Source: Spartinivicinus ruber
GTDB taxonomy: Bacteria > Pseudomonadota > Gammaproteobacteria > Pseudomonadales > Zooshikellaceae
DNA length: 64,000 nucleotides
Direction of reading: 5' to 3'
Assembly (NCBI RefSeq): GCF_011009015.1
Contig: NZ_CP048878.1
Location: 3,440,354-3,504,353, forward strand
The translations under genes and the position numbers were made by a program. Shown here piece after piece: positions 9,501 to 17,294 of this stretch. The notes below the pieces were generated by a model. It did no database searches and was not told where the DNA came from. It saw only the letters and a program-made list of their open reading frames with translations. Position 1 is the stretch's first letter, and every line of letters starts with the position of its first letter.

Positions 9501-10383
9501 GGTAGATTTCCGCCCATGCCTGCAAGGTTCGGTGCAATGCCGAATGGTCATGGCTACTGGCAGGCACATCATAAAGGATGGGCGTAACTCCCTTAGCCTC
9601 CCACTCAATGGTCTTGCAGTGTTCCTGCCCCGGTGCACAATCGCCCAAAGCCCAGGCTTGCGGTGTAATTTCCCCCAGCATTCGGTCAGCAGCCAACGCA
9701 TCCATCATGTATCGCAAGACAGGATCGTTAATACTGTAGCCAACAAAGCAGACCACATAGTTGCGGAACAGCTCACTCACGAAGCGTGCTGCCCAGCGTT
9801 CAGTAAGATAAGCCAAACCGAAATCACCGCTGGTGAATACCAGACTGTTCAGATCCGTATCTTCAGCCTTTCTTGGCAAGAGACCATGCAGGTAGACCAA
9901 CCCATCCCATCGACTGTTCTTCGGGATCGGAAGCATCGGCGCGGCATAAGCCCTGAATGTTTGGCCAATGCGTTTTGCCGCCGTATGGAACACACGGTCA
10001 AAGTTGGTGGTGACCAGCCGCAGTGCACCCTCACGGCTGCGCGCTAGTCGCAACAATGCCGCATGTGTATCAGTGGCACCCTTGCGGCGCAATTTAGGTT
10101 TGAGAGCCTGCTCCAGAGCGCGGCGAACTGCCAGACGCTGCCCTGGGAGTCGTCGTTCCAGCAAGTCGAGCGTGGCATCATACTGCTCGCGGTCTAGTGC
10201 CTCTTGCTCAATATCTGAGGGTGTCGTGCCACACAACCGATAGATTTCTCTTACAAGCCCATAGAAGCCAGGTAGGCCAGCAGGATAGGAAATGCCCGCA
10301 CCGCAGAAAAACACCACGCGCCCCTCTTCATGCGCCTGCAAAAGCTCGTCGGGAATGTCAGGGCCGTGGGCTATGAATTGCAT
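6565..10383 (-). CDS. SIR2-domain NADase with very long C-terminal region, probable anti-phage defence protein
   Basis: The N-terminal 300 residues form a SIR2-like fold: G28AGISYPAG36, T125TNFD129, Y164LHG167, a GYSINDP motif at 215-221. The asparagine (N127) and histidine (H166) equivalent to the catalytic pair of defence NADases such as ThsA and DSR proteins are present. The remaining roughly 970 residues are helical, with many WxxW- and LLxxL-rich stretches, and have no domain I can name. They probably form the sensing and oligomerisation part, as in defence-associated sirtuins that deplete NAD+ on phage detection. The gene looks GC-richer than its neighbours, hinting at separate acquisition. 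No partner gene is adjacent; it ends towards the right end of the LRR element. SIR2 assignment is strong; the defence function is inferred from family and context. Confidence 0.82.
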   Translation of the reverse strand: MQFIAHGPDIPDELLQAHEEGRVVFFCGAGISYPAGLPGFYGLVREIYRLCGTTPSDIEQEALDREQYDATLDLLERRLPGQRLAVRRALEQALKPKLRRKGATDTHAALLRLARSREGALRLVTTNFDRVFHTAAKRIGQTFRAYAAPMLPIPKNSRWDGLVYLHGLLPRKAEDTDLNSLVFTSGDFGLAYLTERWAARFVSELFRNYVVCFVGYSINDPVLRYMMDALAADRMLGEITPQAWALGDCAPGQEHCKTIEWEAKGVTPILYDVPASSHDHSALHRTLQAWAEIYRDGILGKERIVVSHALAQPSVSTQQDDFVGRMLWALSDNSGLPAKRFADFNPVPSLEWLLEAFIDERFQHSDLARFDVPPRDKVDAELRFSLIRRFAPYDRAPLMLLASNGINSSQWDKVMYHLARWLTRHLNDPELIIWVAKRGGQLHDPWPQLIENKLKEYALLEHDGKTTELNDIHAQAPNAIPSPLMRKLWRLLLSSRVKSPLREFNLYRWKDRLKREGLTIMLRLELRELLTPKVALKRPFRWSDQEESAAQATRLCQLVDWEVKLAAGDVYAVLHELTSEHCWTSALPQLLEDFQQLLRDALDLMHELGGADERSDRSFWDLPSITPHWQNRSFRDWVRLIELLRDAWLAVYSNDRVRATRIAQAWFELPYLTFKRLALFAASQEDCIDPDQWVDWLLADGAWWLWSTDTGREVFRLFVLQGCRLAGATQERLEAVILAGPPREMYREDLEPDRWQELVDRSVWLHLSKLDSSGISLSPTAQVRLQELSHAYPKWQLAANERDEFSHWMSGTGDPGYEDSRDVDIAPRKRHELVQWLKKQLPEQQSIYKDTWHDVCRTRFFHSLLALCDLAKASIWPTDRWCVALQVWSEEDMVLRSWRHAALLVKRMPDDTLQVIVHSVTSWIEIVSKSVNQQEDILLDLCRRVLELPLEALLNGEPVDPVNEAINHPVGHTTHALINFWLKQSPNDGDHLPADIKQFFTEICDVNVDRFRHGRVLLSSRLIALYRVDQTWTEQYLLPLYSWNNPKEAKAVWEGFLWSPRLYQPLLTALKTEFLECVKHYIELGEHRQQFAAFLTYAALDSLEGYTVDDFRSAIGELPQEGLEEAAQALFQALDGAGEQSEDYWRNRVKPFWQNVWPKSRDLATPRIAESLTRLTIAARSEFPSALAAMKDWLKPIEHPYYTLNLLKESELCKKFPLDSLDLLDIVISDQQQWVTQELGQCLDEIVQTAPLLAQDDRYRRLREYLRKSGVQ

Positions 10384-10464
10384 TCTTTTAACTTTCTATC
10401 CTGTTAGTTCAGGGATTCGCTCTATTTACTCATCGAGTTTACCCTAATTAAAACTGTCTTATAA

Positions 10465-10782
10465 CTAGCTTTGCTGCCCACAATTTTTTGAAGCGAAATC
10501 AAAAGGCGTAAATTCGTCTAGATTCACTAATTTCTTGACTTGCCATAAGTTGTAATTGTTTTGCATTTGTAGCCAGCTTTCAGGTGACCGGCCAAGCACT
10601 TTAGACAGCTTCAAGGCCATCGCTGGGGAAACGTCAGACTTTCCATTTAATAGACGACTGATGATGCTTGAGCTGACATGAAGATGTTTGGCTAATTCAT
10701 TAGAACCAATATCAAATTCGTCTAGATACACCCTTTTAATAAATTCACCAGGGTGGATAGGATTATGTTGTTGAATAGCCAT
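10465..10782 (-). CDS. HigA-family antitoxin / XRE transcriptional regulator
   Basis: This 105-residue protein begins with the family signature HPGEFIKRVYL, followed by a helix-turn-helix (ELAKHLHVSSSIISRLLNG) and MALKLSKVLGRSPESWLQMQNNYNLW, all typical of HigA antitoxins that bind both their toxin and their own operator. It lies 3 bp downstream of a 62-codon reading frame, so the two are probably translated together. That partner does not look like a HigB ribonuclease, so this may be an orphan antitoxin or half of a different module. Recognition of the HigA/VapI family is confident; toxin-antitoxin function here is not. Confidence 0.85.
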   Translation of the reverse strand: MAIQQHNPIHPGEFIKRVYLDEFDIGSNELAKHLHVSSSIISRLLNGKSDVSPAMALKLSKVLGRSPESWLQMQNNYNLWQVKKLVNLDEFTPFDFASKNCGQQS

Positions 10783-10785
10783 ATT

Positions 10786-10974
10786 TTAACACCAATCGGT
10801 CAGTGTACCTTTGTGTTCTAGATCAGCACGAATATCACTATAGTGTGGGACAGCTATGCGCTTAATTCCTAATGACAGGTGTCCGTAGATCATTCTTGTC
10901 CTAACAAACTTCCTATCCTCAGACAGTATATGGCACCCTATGATATTTTCAGTTCTGTAAGTTCTCTCTGTCAA
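10786..10974 (-). CDS. Small hypothetical protein upstream of the HigA-like gene
   Basis: A 62-codon reading frame in the position normally held by higB, ending 3 bp before the antitoxin start. The product is basic in its centre (KFVRTRMIYGH..LGIKRIAVPHYSDIRADL) and ends HKGTLTDWC. I do not recognise it. It lacks the C-terminal features of HigB/RelE toxins. It may be a novel small toxin, a truncated gene or a chance frame; close coupling to higA is the only argument for translation. Confidence 0.4.
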   Translation of the reverse strand: MTERTYRTENIIGCHILSEDRKFVRTRMIYGHLSLGIKRIAVPHYSDIRADLEHKGTLTDWC

Positions 10975-11057
10975 CCACCCAGTTTATAATGGAATTAAAA
11001 GAGCTAAAAAATTACGCAACCGCTATAGTCTGATGGCTAAACTTCTTGAGCATTATT

Positions 11058-11414
11058 ATGGATACCCCAAAAGCATACTTTGTTATACGAAGTGATTTAG
11101 AACTTAATCCTGCCAAGCTTGCTGTGCAGATAGGGCATGGTACAGACATGATATGGCAGCACCAAATGGTAGACCAAGCTTCATTCAAAACTTGGTTAAG
11201 CCCCGAACAAGGTGATAGGCGAAAAATTGTACTAAAGGTAAATTCATTTGAAAAATTAACCAGCTTAAAAGAAAAACTAATTAGCAATGGTTTCTATTGC
11301 TTTGATATTGTTGATTCAGGCTATAACTTTGTCGAAGCCTATACTCAAACGGGTATCGTAATTTTTCCAACGGCAGTAGAAAGCAAAGTAATTAAACGAT
11401 TGAGGATATTATAA
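11058..11414 (+). CDS. Pth2-like (archaeal/eukaryotic-type) peptidyl-tRNA hydrolase family protein
   Basis: A 118-residue protein with the Pth2 core order: strand AYFVIRSDLELNPAKLAVQIGHG, then RRKIVLKVNSFEKLTSLKEKL, then a C-terminal strand GIVIFPTAVESKVIKRL. The QxGHG segment corresponds to the conserved Q-C/I-(S/G)-H-A region of Pth2. Pth2 enzymes release peptidyl groups from tRNA, but bacterial stand-alone relatives are poorly studied and the essential bacterial Pth is a different fold, so the true substrate is unknown. The ATG at 11058 is preferred over an upstream TTG at 11046 because the conserved fold begins right after it. It is a single gene in accessory DNA next to antitoxin and topoisomerase genes. 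Confidence 0.65.
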   Translation: MDTPKAYFVIRSDLELNPAKLAVQIGHGTDMIWQHQMVDQASFKTWLSPEQGDRRKIVLKVNSFEKLTSLKEKLISNGFYCFDIVDSGYNFVEAYTQTGIVIFPTAVESKVIKRLRIL

Positions 11415-11529
11415 ATTTATTTTTAAGCAAAGATACGACATACTTTATGTAGTATCTAGCACATTGATTAAGAGGATCGTTAAAATAGTATGAACAGACT
11501 AAAATACTATAGGTTGAGTACAGAGACTT

Positions 11530-11688
11530 ATGCGAGATATGTCTTATGCCTCCTCAGAAAAGTACTTGCATTTTTACAACCGTTTTATTGATTATACTTC
11601 AACCAATACCAAAAATAAGACATTCGTCCCAACCGTAATATCAGAGCCAATCCTAAAAGAATATTCAAAACGACTAAACAAAATGTGA
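11530..11688 (+). pseudogene. 52-codon frame, apparent C-terminal fragment of an unknown protein, duplicated near 19670
   Basis: The frame ends with residues FVPTVISEPILKEYSKRL. A diverged second copy at 19670-19807 reads FVSPVISEPILKEYAKRL in the same relative place before a topoisomerase fragment. Most differences between copies are conservative, which suggests a protein-coding origin. I do not recognise the family, and no longer frame extends upstream here. Confidence 0.35.
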
Positions 11689-11775
11689 AAACAGCTATTT
11701 GTATGAAAATAGCTAAATACTAAATGAAATCAAGGGTTTACATATTTTCACAAAAAAAGACTTGTAACAGTGATG
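11569..11775 (+). repeat. Duplicated segment, copy 1 (partner 19670-19875)
   Basis: About 205 bp spanning the unknown C-terminal fragment, the intergenic DNA and the first 50 bases of the truncated topB gene recur at 19670-19875 with roughly 85-90% identity by eye. Both copies share the same shortened start of topB, so topB was already truncated when the segment was duplicated. Confidence 0.85.
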
Positions 11776-13394
11776 AAGAAGGTCAGATTTTAGTTGATGA
11801 AGTCATTAACTTTATTGGTGTTTCAACAACAAAACGGGCTAGCATCCAACGCTGCCTGATTAATGATTTAAACCCGAACTCAGTACGAAAAGCACTAGCA
11901 AGCTTACGGGATAATCGTGACTTTATTCCCCTTGCCACATCAGCTTTAGCCCGTGCTAGAGCTGACTGGCTATATGGAATCAATATGAGTCGCGTCTGTT
12001 CTATTCAAGGCAGAAAAGCCGGTTATCAAGGAGTGCTCTCTGTTGGGCGTGTTCAAACTCCCTTGTTAGGCTTAGTGGTTCGACGTGATCAAGAAATCGA
12101 AAACTTTCAACCGAAGCCTTATTTTGAAGTGTTCGCCTTATTGGAAACAGAAAAAGGCGAACAATTTAGAGCCAAGTGGCAACCCAGCGAAGCCTGCCAG
12201 GCTTATCAGGATGAAGAAGGTCGAGTACTCTCCAAAAAGCTGGCTGAAACTGTCGTCAATCGTATTACCGGCCAACCTGGGCTGATTACCGCTGCTACCA
12301 AAAAACGCAAACAACAAGTGGCTCCCCTCCCCTATAATTTATCCTCTCTTCAAATTGATTCAGCCAGACATTATGGGTTAAATGCCCAACAGGTGTTGAG
12401 TACCTGCCAAGATTTATACGAAAAACATAAGCTGATTACCTACCCACGTTCCGACTGTCGTTATTTACCTAAGGAACACTTAAACCAAATAAATACTGTC
12501 ACCGCCGCCATTAATCAGGTATGTGAGCCATTACGAAAAGCAGTTGTTGAAGCTGATTTATCCTTAAAAAGCAAAGCCTGGAACGATAAAAAGGTAGAAG
12601 CACACCATGCTATTATCCCTACCGAACGAAAACTTGATCCAAGCCGTTTATCTAAAACCGAGTTACAAATCTATGAGTTAATTGCAAGACAGTACCTCGC
12701 CCAATTTTACCCTGCTTGGCAATATGATGATCGAAGAATAGAAGTAGAAATCAGTGGTGGGCTGTTTGTTGCTACTGCAAGACAAACGGTAGCTTTAGGC
12801 TGGAAAAAACTATTTAGCAAAAGTAATGGAAATAAAGGCTATGACAATAACCCCAATCAAGAAGTACAACAGAAACTACCTGATTTAAAAAAAGGCGATG
12901 TAGTCCAATGTTTAAAAGGCGAGTTAGCCGAACGAATGACCCAGCCACCCAAACCATTTTCGGATGCTACCCTATTATCCGCAATGACAGGTATCGCCCG
13001 ATTTGTCAAAGACCCTGAAATCAAAAAAATATTAAGAGAAACTGATGGCCTCGGTACTGAAGCCACCCGTGCAGGCATTATTGAGCTACTATTTAAACGC
13101 CAATTTTTAACCCGCCAAGGTAAACAAATCCGCTCGACTGAAACAGGCCGTCAACTTATCCAAAGCCTGCCAGAAGTGGCTACCACACCGGATATGACCG
13201 CCCAATGGGAGTCACAACTAACGTCTATCAGCAACAAAGAAACTAGCTATCAGCGTTTTATGGAGCCGATGACAAACACCCTTCATGACTTAATTACTCA
13301 GGTAGATGTAAGTGCCTTTAGTAAGCTAAAAGGACAAGGACAAACCTTCAAAAAGCAACCAAAGAGAAATTATAAAAAAAGAAAAAAATCCTAA
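11724..13394 (+). CDS. topB: DNA topoisomerase III lacking the N-terminal TOPRIM part (probably a decayed topB)
   Basis: From about residue 18 the protein follows bacterial TopB closely (EEGQILVDEV, QRCLINDLNP, ALARARADWLYGINMSR, YQGVLSVGRVQTPLLGLVVRRD). The catalytic tyrosine Y240 lies in ITYPRSDCRYLP. E. coli TopB has this tyrosine at 328, so about 88 residues are missing: the TOPRIM start with its metal-binding acidic residues. The DPDREGQ loop is reduced to SDEEGQ. The first 14 residues are unrelated. Without TOPRIM, strand cleavage and religation should fail, so this is probably a 5'-truncated gene, although the frame remains open for 556 codons. A rearranged partial copy lies at 19830-20196. 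The family is certain; activity is doubtful. Confidence 0.85.
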   Translation: MKSRVYIFSQKKTCNSDEEGQILVDEVINFIGVSTTKRASIQRCLINDLNPNSVRKALASLRDNRDFIPLATSALARARADWLYGINMSRVCSIQGRKAGYQGVLSVGRVQTPLLGLVVRRDQEIENFQPKPYFEVFALLETEKGEQFRAKWQPSEACQAYQDEEGRVLSKKLAETVVNRITGQPGLITAATKKRKQQVAPLPYNLSSLQIDSARHYGLNAQQVLSTCQDLYEKHKLITYPRSDCRYLPKEHLNQINTVTAAINQVCEPLRKAVVEADLSLKSKAWNDKKVEAHHAIIPTERKLDPSRLSKTELQIYELIARQYLAQFYPAWQYDDRRIEVEISGGLFVATARQTVALGWKKLFSKSNGNKGYDNNPNQEVQQKLPDLKKGDVVQCLKGELAERMTQPPKPFSDATLLSAMTGIARFVKDPEIKKILRETDGLGTEATRAGIIELLFKRQFLTRQGKQIRSTETGRQLIQSLPEVATTPDMTAQWESQLTSISNKETSYQRFMEPMTNTLHDLITQVDVSAFSKLKGQGQTFKKQPKRNYKKRKKS

Positions 13395-13431
13395 CTAACT
13401 AAGACTTTTACAACTTAACTTGTATAATTCA

Positions 13432-13467
13432 AGGGCTTTTATTTTTAAACTATAAGCCCTGTTTTTA
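13432..13467 (+). terminator. Rho-independent terminator after topB
   Basis: AGGGCTT (13432-13438) pairs with AAGCCCT (13454-13460), followed by GTTTTTAT. It lies between the convergent topB and aminotransferase genes and may act for both strands. Confidence 0.7.
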
Positions 13468-13511
13468 TAAGACTGAGTTTTCTAACTATCAATAACTAGT
13501 GAAAATAAATT

Positions 13512-14771
13512 CTAATCCATATATCTACTTTTAAGAAAATCATGTATTCCGTCGCCTATTTTTCTGAGTCCTTGATCCAAGTATGAGTGTTCAATGGTTA
13601 AAGGAGGCATTATTTTTATGACGCTATCATTTTTTCCACAGGTCTCTATTAAAAGCTTATGCTTAAATAAATATTGAGAAAGTACTTTGGCTGCTTGTGC
13701 TTTGGGTATTTCCAAGCCCCAAATCATTCCTCTTCCTCTAACAGACATCTTTAACTGAGGAAAATCTGATACAAACTGCTCAAGGCAGCTTTTTATCATA
13801 TGACCCTTTTGAAGCACTGTTTGTGATAGCTCATCATTATCCCAATAGGTCAATAATTCCGCTGCTGCAACAAATGCTAAATTATTTCCTCTAAATGTGC
13901 CTGTATGTTCACCTGGCAGCCATTGATCTAACTCTGGTTTTATTAAGGTAAAAGCAAGTGGCAAACCACCACCAATTGATTTGGAGATGCAAACAATATC
14001 AGGCTTTATTCCAGCAAACTCAAAACTAAAAAATTCACCAGATCGTCCATTACCCACTTGAATATCATCAACTATTAAAACTATACTATTCTCTCTACAC
14101 AATTTTTCAATTTCTTGAAGCCACTCTTTCGACGCAGTATTAATGCCCCCTTCTCCTTGAATCGTTTCTAAAACAATAGCAGCAGGCATTGATACACCAC
14201 TACTAGAATCTTCTATCAATTTTCTAAGATATTTTGCGGTATTAACAGTTTCACCAAAATAACCATCATAAGGCGCATGATAAACATTTGCTCGCCCTCC
14301 ATCACTTGGATTATGATAGTAGTTATTTGCTGTCAGCATCAATGCCCCCATAGTTAATCCATGATAGCCTTGGGTAAAAGCAATGACATTTCTACGCTGG
14401 GTAACACGGCGAGCTAACTTAATAGCAGCTTCTACTGCATTAGTTCCTGTAGGACCGGTAAATTGAATTTTATAATCAAGACCTCTTGGCTTAATAATAG
14501 TTTGAAAAAATTTTTCAATAAAATTTTGTTTTGCTACTGTGGCTTTATCTAAACTATGTAAAATTCCTTGGTTATTAAGATAGTCAATTAAGGCTTGATT
14601 CACTGCCTTTGGATTATGGCCATAATTAAGCGTGCCAGCCCCAGCAAAAAAATCCAAATATTCATTTCCTTGGTCGTCCCATATAACAGCCCCATCAGCT
14701 CGATCAAAAATGACAGGAAATGAACGGATATAGCTTCTCACTTCTGACTCGTAATCTGAGAATAATTTCAT
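13512..14771 (-). CDS. Class III PLP aminotransferase, diaminobutyrate--2-oxoglutarate transaminase (EctB-like)
   Basis: A 419-residue fold-type I enzyme that aligns in style with EctB/diaminobutyrate aminotransferases throughout: FFAGAGTLNYGHN (42-53), FTGPTGTNAVEAA (104-116), QGEGG (205-209), D235/D236 for the PLP pyridine nitrogen, and the Schiff-base lysine K264 in ISKSIGGG. These enzymes make L-2,4-diaminobutyrate from aspartate semialdehyde, for ectoine or as a building block of siderophores and peptide antibiotics. No ectA or ectC is nearby, but an exporter and a thioesterase are on the same strand, so supply of diaminobutyrate to a nonribosomal peptide is more likely. An IS1595-family copy now separates it from these genes. 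Confidence 0.85.
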   Translation of the reverse strand: MKLFSDYESEVRSYIRSFPVIFDRADGAVIWDDQGNEYLDFFAGAGTLNYGHNPKAVNQALIDYLNNQGILHSLDKATVAKQNFIEKFFQTIIKPRGLDYKIQFTGPTGTNAVEAAIKLARRVTQRRNVIAFTQGYHGLTMGALMLTANNYYHNPSDGGRANVYHAPYDGYFGETVNTAKYLRKLIEDSSSGVSMPAAIVLETIQGEGGINTASKEWLQEIEKLCRENSIVLIVDDIQVGNGRSGEFFSFEFAGIKPDIVCISKSIGGGLPLAFTLIKPELDQWLPGEHTGTFRGNNLAFVAAAELLTYWDNDELSQTVLQKGHMIKSCLEQFVSDFPQLKMSVRGRGMIWGLEIPKAQAAKVLSQYLFKHKLLIETCGKNDSVIKIMPPLTIEHSYLDQGLRKIGDGIHDFLKSRYMD

Positions 14772-14818
14772 TACTTTCCCTTAAAATTAATTTGCAATCT
14801 TTTTCGTATAAAATATTA

Positions 14819-15849
14819 CCTAATTATCATCATACCTAAGCTATATTTAGTAGCTTACCTGGTAGTGGAGGTGTTCTCAGTGCTACAAATGCTAGCCTAG
14901 GAATAAATTCTACTAAGCTAAATCTTCGATTAAATCGATACTGAAATTCAGCAAGATAACGTTGTGCATATTTAGCGCGAATAGCATGATAAGTACTACG
15001 TAAAGCACTTTTTAAGTTTCCAAGGATGGTGTTAACCCAATAAAATTCAGGTTCCTCTACTGATGCACGACCACCACCGCATACAATTTTATCATGAAGA
15101 CAACCTGCTTCTATGACACCATTAAAACAGGCCAGTCCATCGGAGATTACGGTACTGCCCTTGGCCAAATTCTGCCTACTCCAAGCCGTTATCTCTTCTT
15201 TATTAAACCCTTTTAAAATGCTCAGTTTAATTCGTGTCGGTTGACCTTGTTTTGTTGTTTCTACGGCTGCTACAAAAGGTATTTTCCCATCTGCTCCCCT
15301 ACCTCTTTTGCAACCTGTACGCTCACCACCAAGATAGGCATCATCAATTTCAATAAAACCCGACAATTGCTTGGTGCCTTCTCTTTCTTGCATCACTTTC
15401 ATGAGCTTATGTTTCATTCTCCAGGCAGCTTGATAGGAAATACCTAAATGGCGATGTAATTCTATGGCTGATATACCTTTTTTGTCTTGGGAGATCAAAT
15501 ACATCCCTTGGAACCAAGTCTTTAATGGTAATTTGGTTGATTCAAAGATAGTACCTGCAGTTACAGATGTTTGCTGGTGACATTTATAGCACTGCTGAAG
15601 CTTTCTAGTAGTGAGTTGACAGCATTTGTCGTATCCACAATTGGGGCACTGAAAACCTTCTGGCCATCGCAATTTGTATAAGGTATTAAAGCATTGTTCT
15701 TCTGTACCATATTGTTTGAGAAACTCGTTTAAACTCAGGCCTTTTTGAAATTGAACTTTGTTGATAGCCATTATTTATACCTTCTCAATTAAGTTTCCAT
15801 GCTGTTCAAATATACAGCAGTTAATGGCTTAGGTATAGTGATAATTAGG
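14819..15849 (-). mobile_element. IS1595-family insertion sequence, copy A (1031 bp, intact)
   Basis: Terminal inverted repeats begin CCTAATTATCAT at 14819 and, on the other strand from 15849, CCTAATTATCAC. The 8-bp target duplication AAATATTA flanks it (14811-14818 and 15850-15857), so this copy arrived by simple transposition. It lies between the aminotransferase and MFS genes. Confidence 0.96.
14836..15771 (-). CDS. IS1595-family transposase, copy A
   Basis: The 311-residue transposase has an N-terminal zinc ribbon (CPNCGYDKC...CYKCHQQ, about residues 40-65). It continues with the ISXO2-like catalytic domain, with acidic residues in GFIEIDDAYLGGER and VISDGLACF and the third-site region WVNTILGNLKSAL. 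It moves the element by cut-and-paste or copying with 8-bp duplications. Its sequence is identical to the transposases at 18413-19348 and 44741-45676, so all three copies are recent and probably active. Confidence 0.95.
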   Translation of the reverse strand: MAINKVQFQKGLSLNEFLKQYGTEEQCFNTLYKLRWPEGFQCPNCGYDKCCQLTTRKLQQCYKCHQQTSVTAGTIFESTKLPLKTWFQGMYLISQDKKGISAIELHRHLGISYQAAWRMKHKLMKVMQEREGTKQLSGFIEIDDAYLGGERTGCKRGRGADGKIPFVAAVETTKQGQPTRIKLSILKGFNKEEITAWSRQNLAKGSTVISDGLACFNGVIEAGCLHDKIVCGGGRASVEEPEFYWVNTILGNLKSALRSTYHAIRAKYAQRYLAEFQYRFNRRFSLVEFIPRLAFVALRTPPLPGKLLNIA

Positions 15850-15890
15850 AAATATTATTTGGCGTCTACTTTTAGAGGAAGAAACAATAG

Positions 15891-17240
15891 TCATATCACC
15901 CTCTTAGTATTCCCTTTACTACTTATAGTATAAAATAACAGTATACTTGCTATTATTAGTAGTCCGCAGATTCCATACAACAGGGTGATGCCTCTTCCAG
16001 GGCCAACACCTAACACTGCCACCATGCTAGAAGCTAAAGGTCCATTTATAGCCATCATCGGTTCAAAAATATAATCTGCTAAAGGTCCAGCTACTAAGAA
16101 TGCGAGTGGCAAAGCACCTTGTGAAACAATAGTTTGGATACTTAATACTCTGCCTTGTATTTCAGAAGGTACAGTAGTTTGCCAAATGACTTGATCGCAG
16201 CCGTTTACAATAACAAACGACAGTGTAATTAAAAGCGCTATTGCAGATAAAAATAGTACTGCATATACTTCTTTTATAAAAATTAAAGTTGACATCATTA
16301 ACAATATACCAATTATTAACAGTGCCATACAGATACCTTTTACTTTATCTTTTGGTCCTCCCCATATAGCTAGAAAGATACTTCCTAGTAAGGTACCCAC
16401 TCCAGCTGCTGTCAAAACCTTACCCAACTCAATAACATTTGAAAAGCTTAAGACAAGAGGAGTAAATAACACATGAACAATCCCTATTGAGAAATTAACG
16501 ACAGCCATGAATATCAGCAAATATAGCAAATTTCTGTTTTGTCTTAAATATTGAAGACTAAAAGTAACATCACTCCTGATACTTCTATTATCTTTTTTAC
16601 TATCTTTAATCCTGCCATCACAATCACTCAACTGTTTCAATACAACCAATATAAGCAAAATAGCTGCAAGAAAGCTTATGATATCAATAGCAAATATTCC
16701 CTCTATACCGATTGTAACCAGAGAAAAAGCAGCAACAGCCGGTACAGATATTTCTACAATACCCATCCCCCCCTGAATAAAACCCTGCACTCTTACCAGT
16801 TGACTTTTACTAACAATAACCGGTGTAAGTACAATAAAAGTCTGATTTATCAGTCCATTAAAAACAGAGCTAATGCTTGCTAAAAGAATAATCAGCCATA
16901 CTTCCAAGCTCTGGTTCATATATAAAAATAAAAGCAATAATGTACAAATTCCTGCGCCCGCATGGCCTATAATCATTAACAAGGCACGCGAGTGCCGATC
17001 AATTAAAGCACCAATAACAGGTGCCATTAATAATTGCGGTGCTAGTGCAGCAAAGCCAATAAGTCCATATGCTGTTGCAGACTGTGTTTCTTTATAAACC
17101 CACTGCCCCAAAGCAAAATCTGTCATCATAGTCCCTAAGACAGATATTAACGTTGCAACCAGCAATAATAAAAACCGAATAAAACCTATTGACTTATCCT
17201 GTTCATCACTACATTCAGATTCTTCAGTCAAAACATGCAT
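15891..17240 (-). CDS. MFS transporter, DHA3/EntS-like exporter
   Basis: A 449-residue protein with about 12 hydrophobic segments, starting after a short acidic cytoplasmic N-terminus. The loop motif GALIDRHSRALLM between segments 2 and 3 is the MFS signature, and the overall pattern matches the drug:H+ antiporter-3 family, which includes the enterobactin exporter EntS and many transporters encoded beside nonribosomal-peptide genes. Lying between a diaminobutyrate aminotransferase and a thioesterase on the same strand, it most likely exported the product of a siderophore- or peptide-type cluster. No obvious lesion is seen. Substrate is inferred from context only. Confidence 0.82.
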   Translation of the reverse strand: MHVLTEESECSDEQDKSIGFIRFLLLLVATLISVLGTMMTDFALGQWVYKETQSATAYGLIGFAALAPQLLMAPVIGALIDRHSRALLMIIGHAGAGICTLLLLFLYMNQSLEVWLIILLASISSVFNGLINQTFIVLTPVIVSKSQLVRVQGFIQGGMGIVEISVPAVAAFSLVTIGIEGIFAIDIISFLAAILLILVVLKQLSDCDGRIKDSKKDNRSIRSDVTFSLQYLRQNRNLLYLLIFMAVVNFSIGIVHVLFTPLVLSFSNVIELGKVLTAAGVGTLLGSIFLAIWGGPKDKVKGICMALLIIGILLMMSTLIFIKEVYAVLFLSAIALLITLSFVIVNGCDQVIWQTTVPSEIQGRVLSIQTIVSQGALPLAFLVAGPLADYIFEPMMAINGPLASSMVAVLGVGPGRGITLLYGICGLLIIASILLFYTISSKGNTKRVI

Positions 17241-17294
17241 ATTTACTCCACTTGCTAAACAGCAAATACATAAAACTATTAATTTATACTCTTC

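Noticed and set aside
9460-10047. 195-codon plus-strand frame opposite the SIR2 gene
   Set aside because: It lies over the conserved SIR2 catalytic region of the other strand and has no recognisable domain; a shadow of a GC-rich gene.
10786-11000. A classical higB toxin gene before the higA-like gene
   Set aside because: The frame present is 62 codons and lacks HigB/RelE sequence features; only an unknown small product is supported.
15241-15447. 68-codon frame opposite the transposase, repeated in all three IS copies
   Set aside because: Antisense to the conserved transposase in each copy; repetition follows from the identical IS copies.
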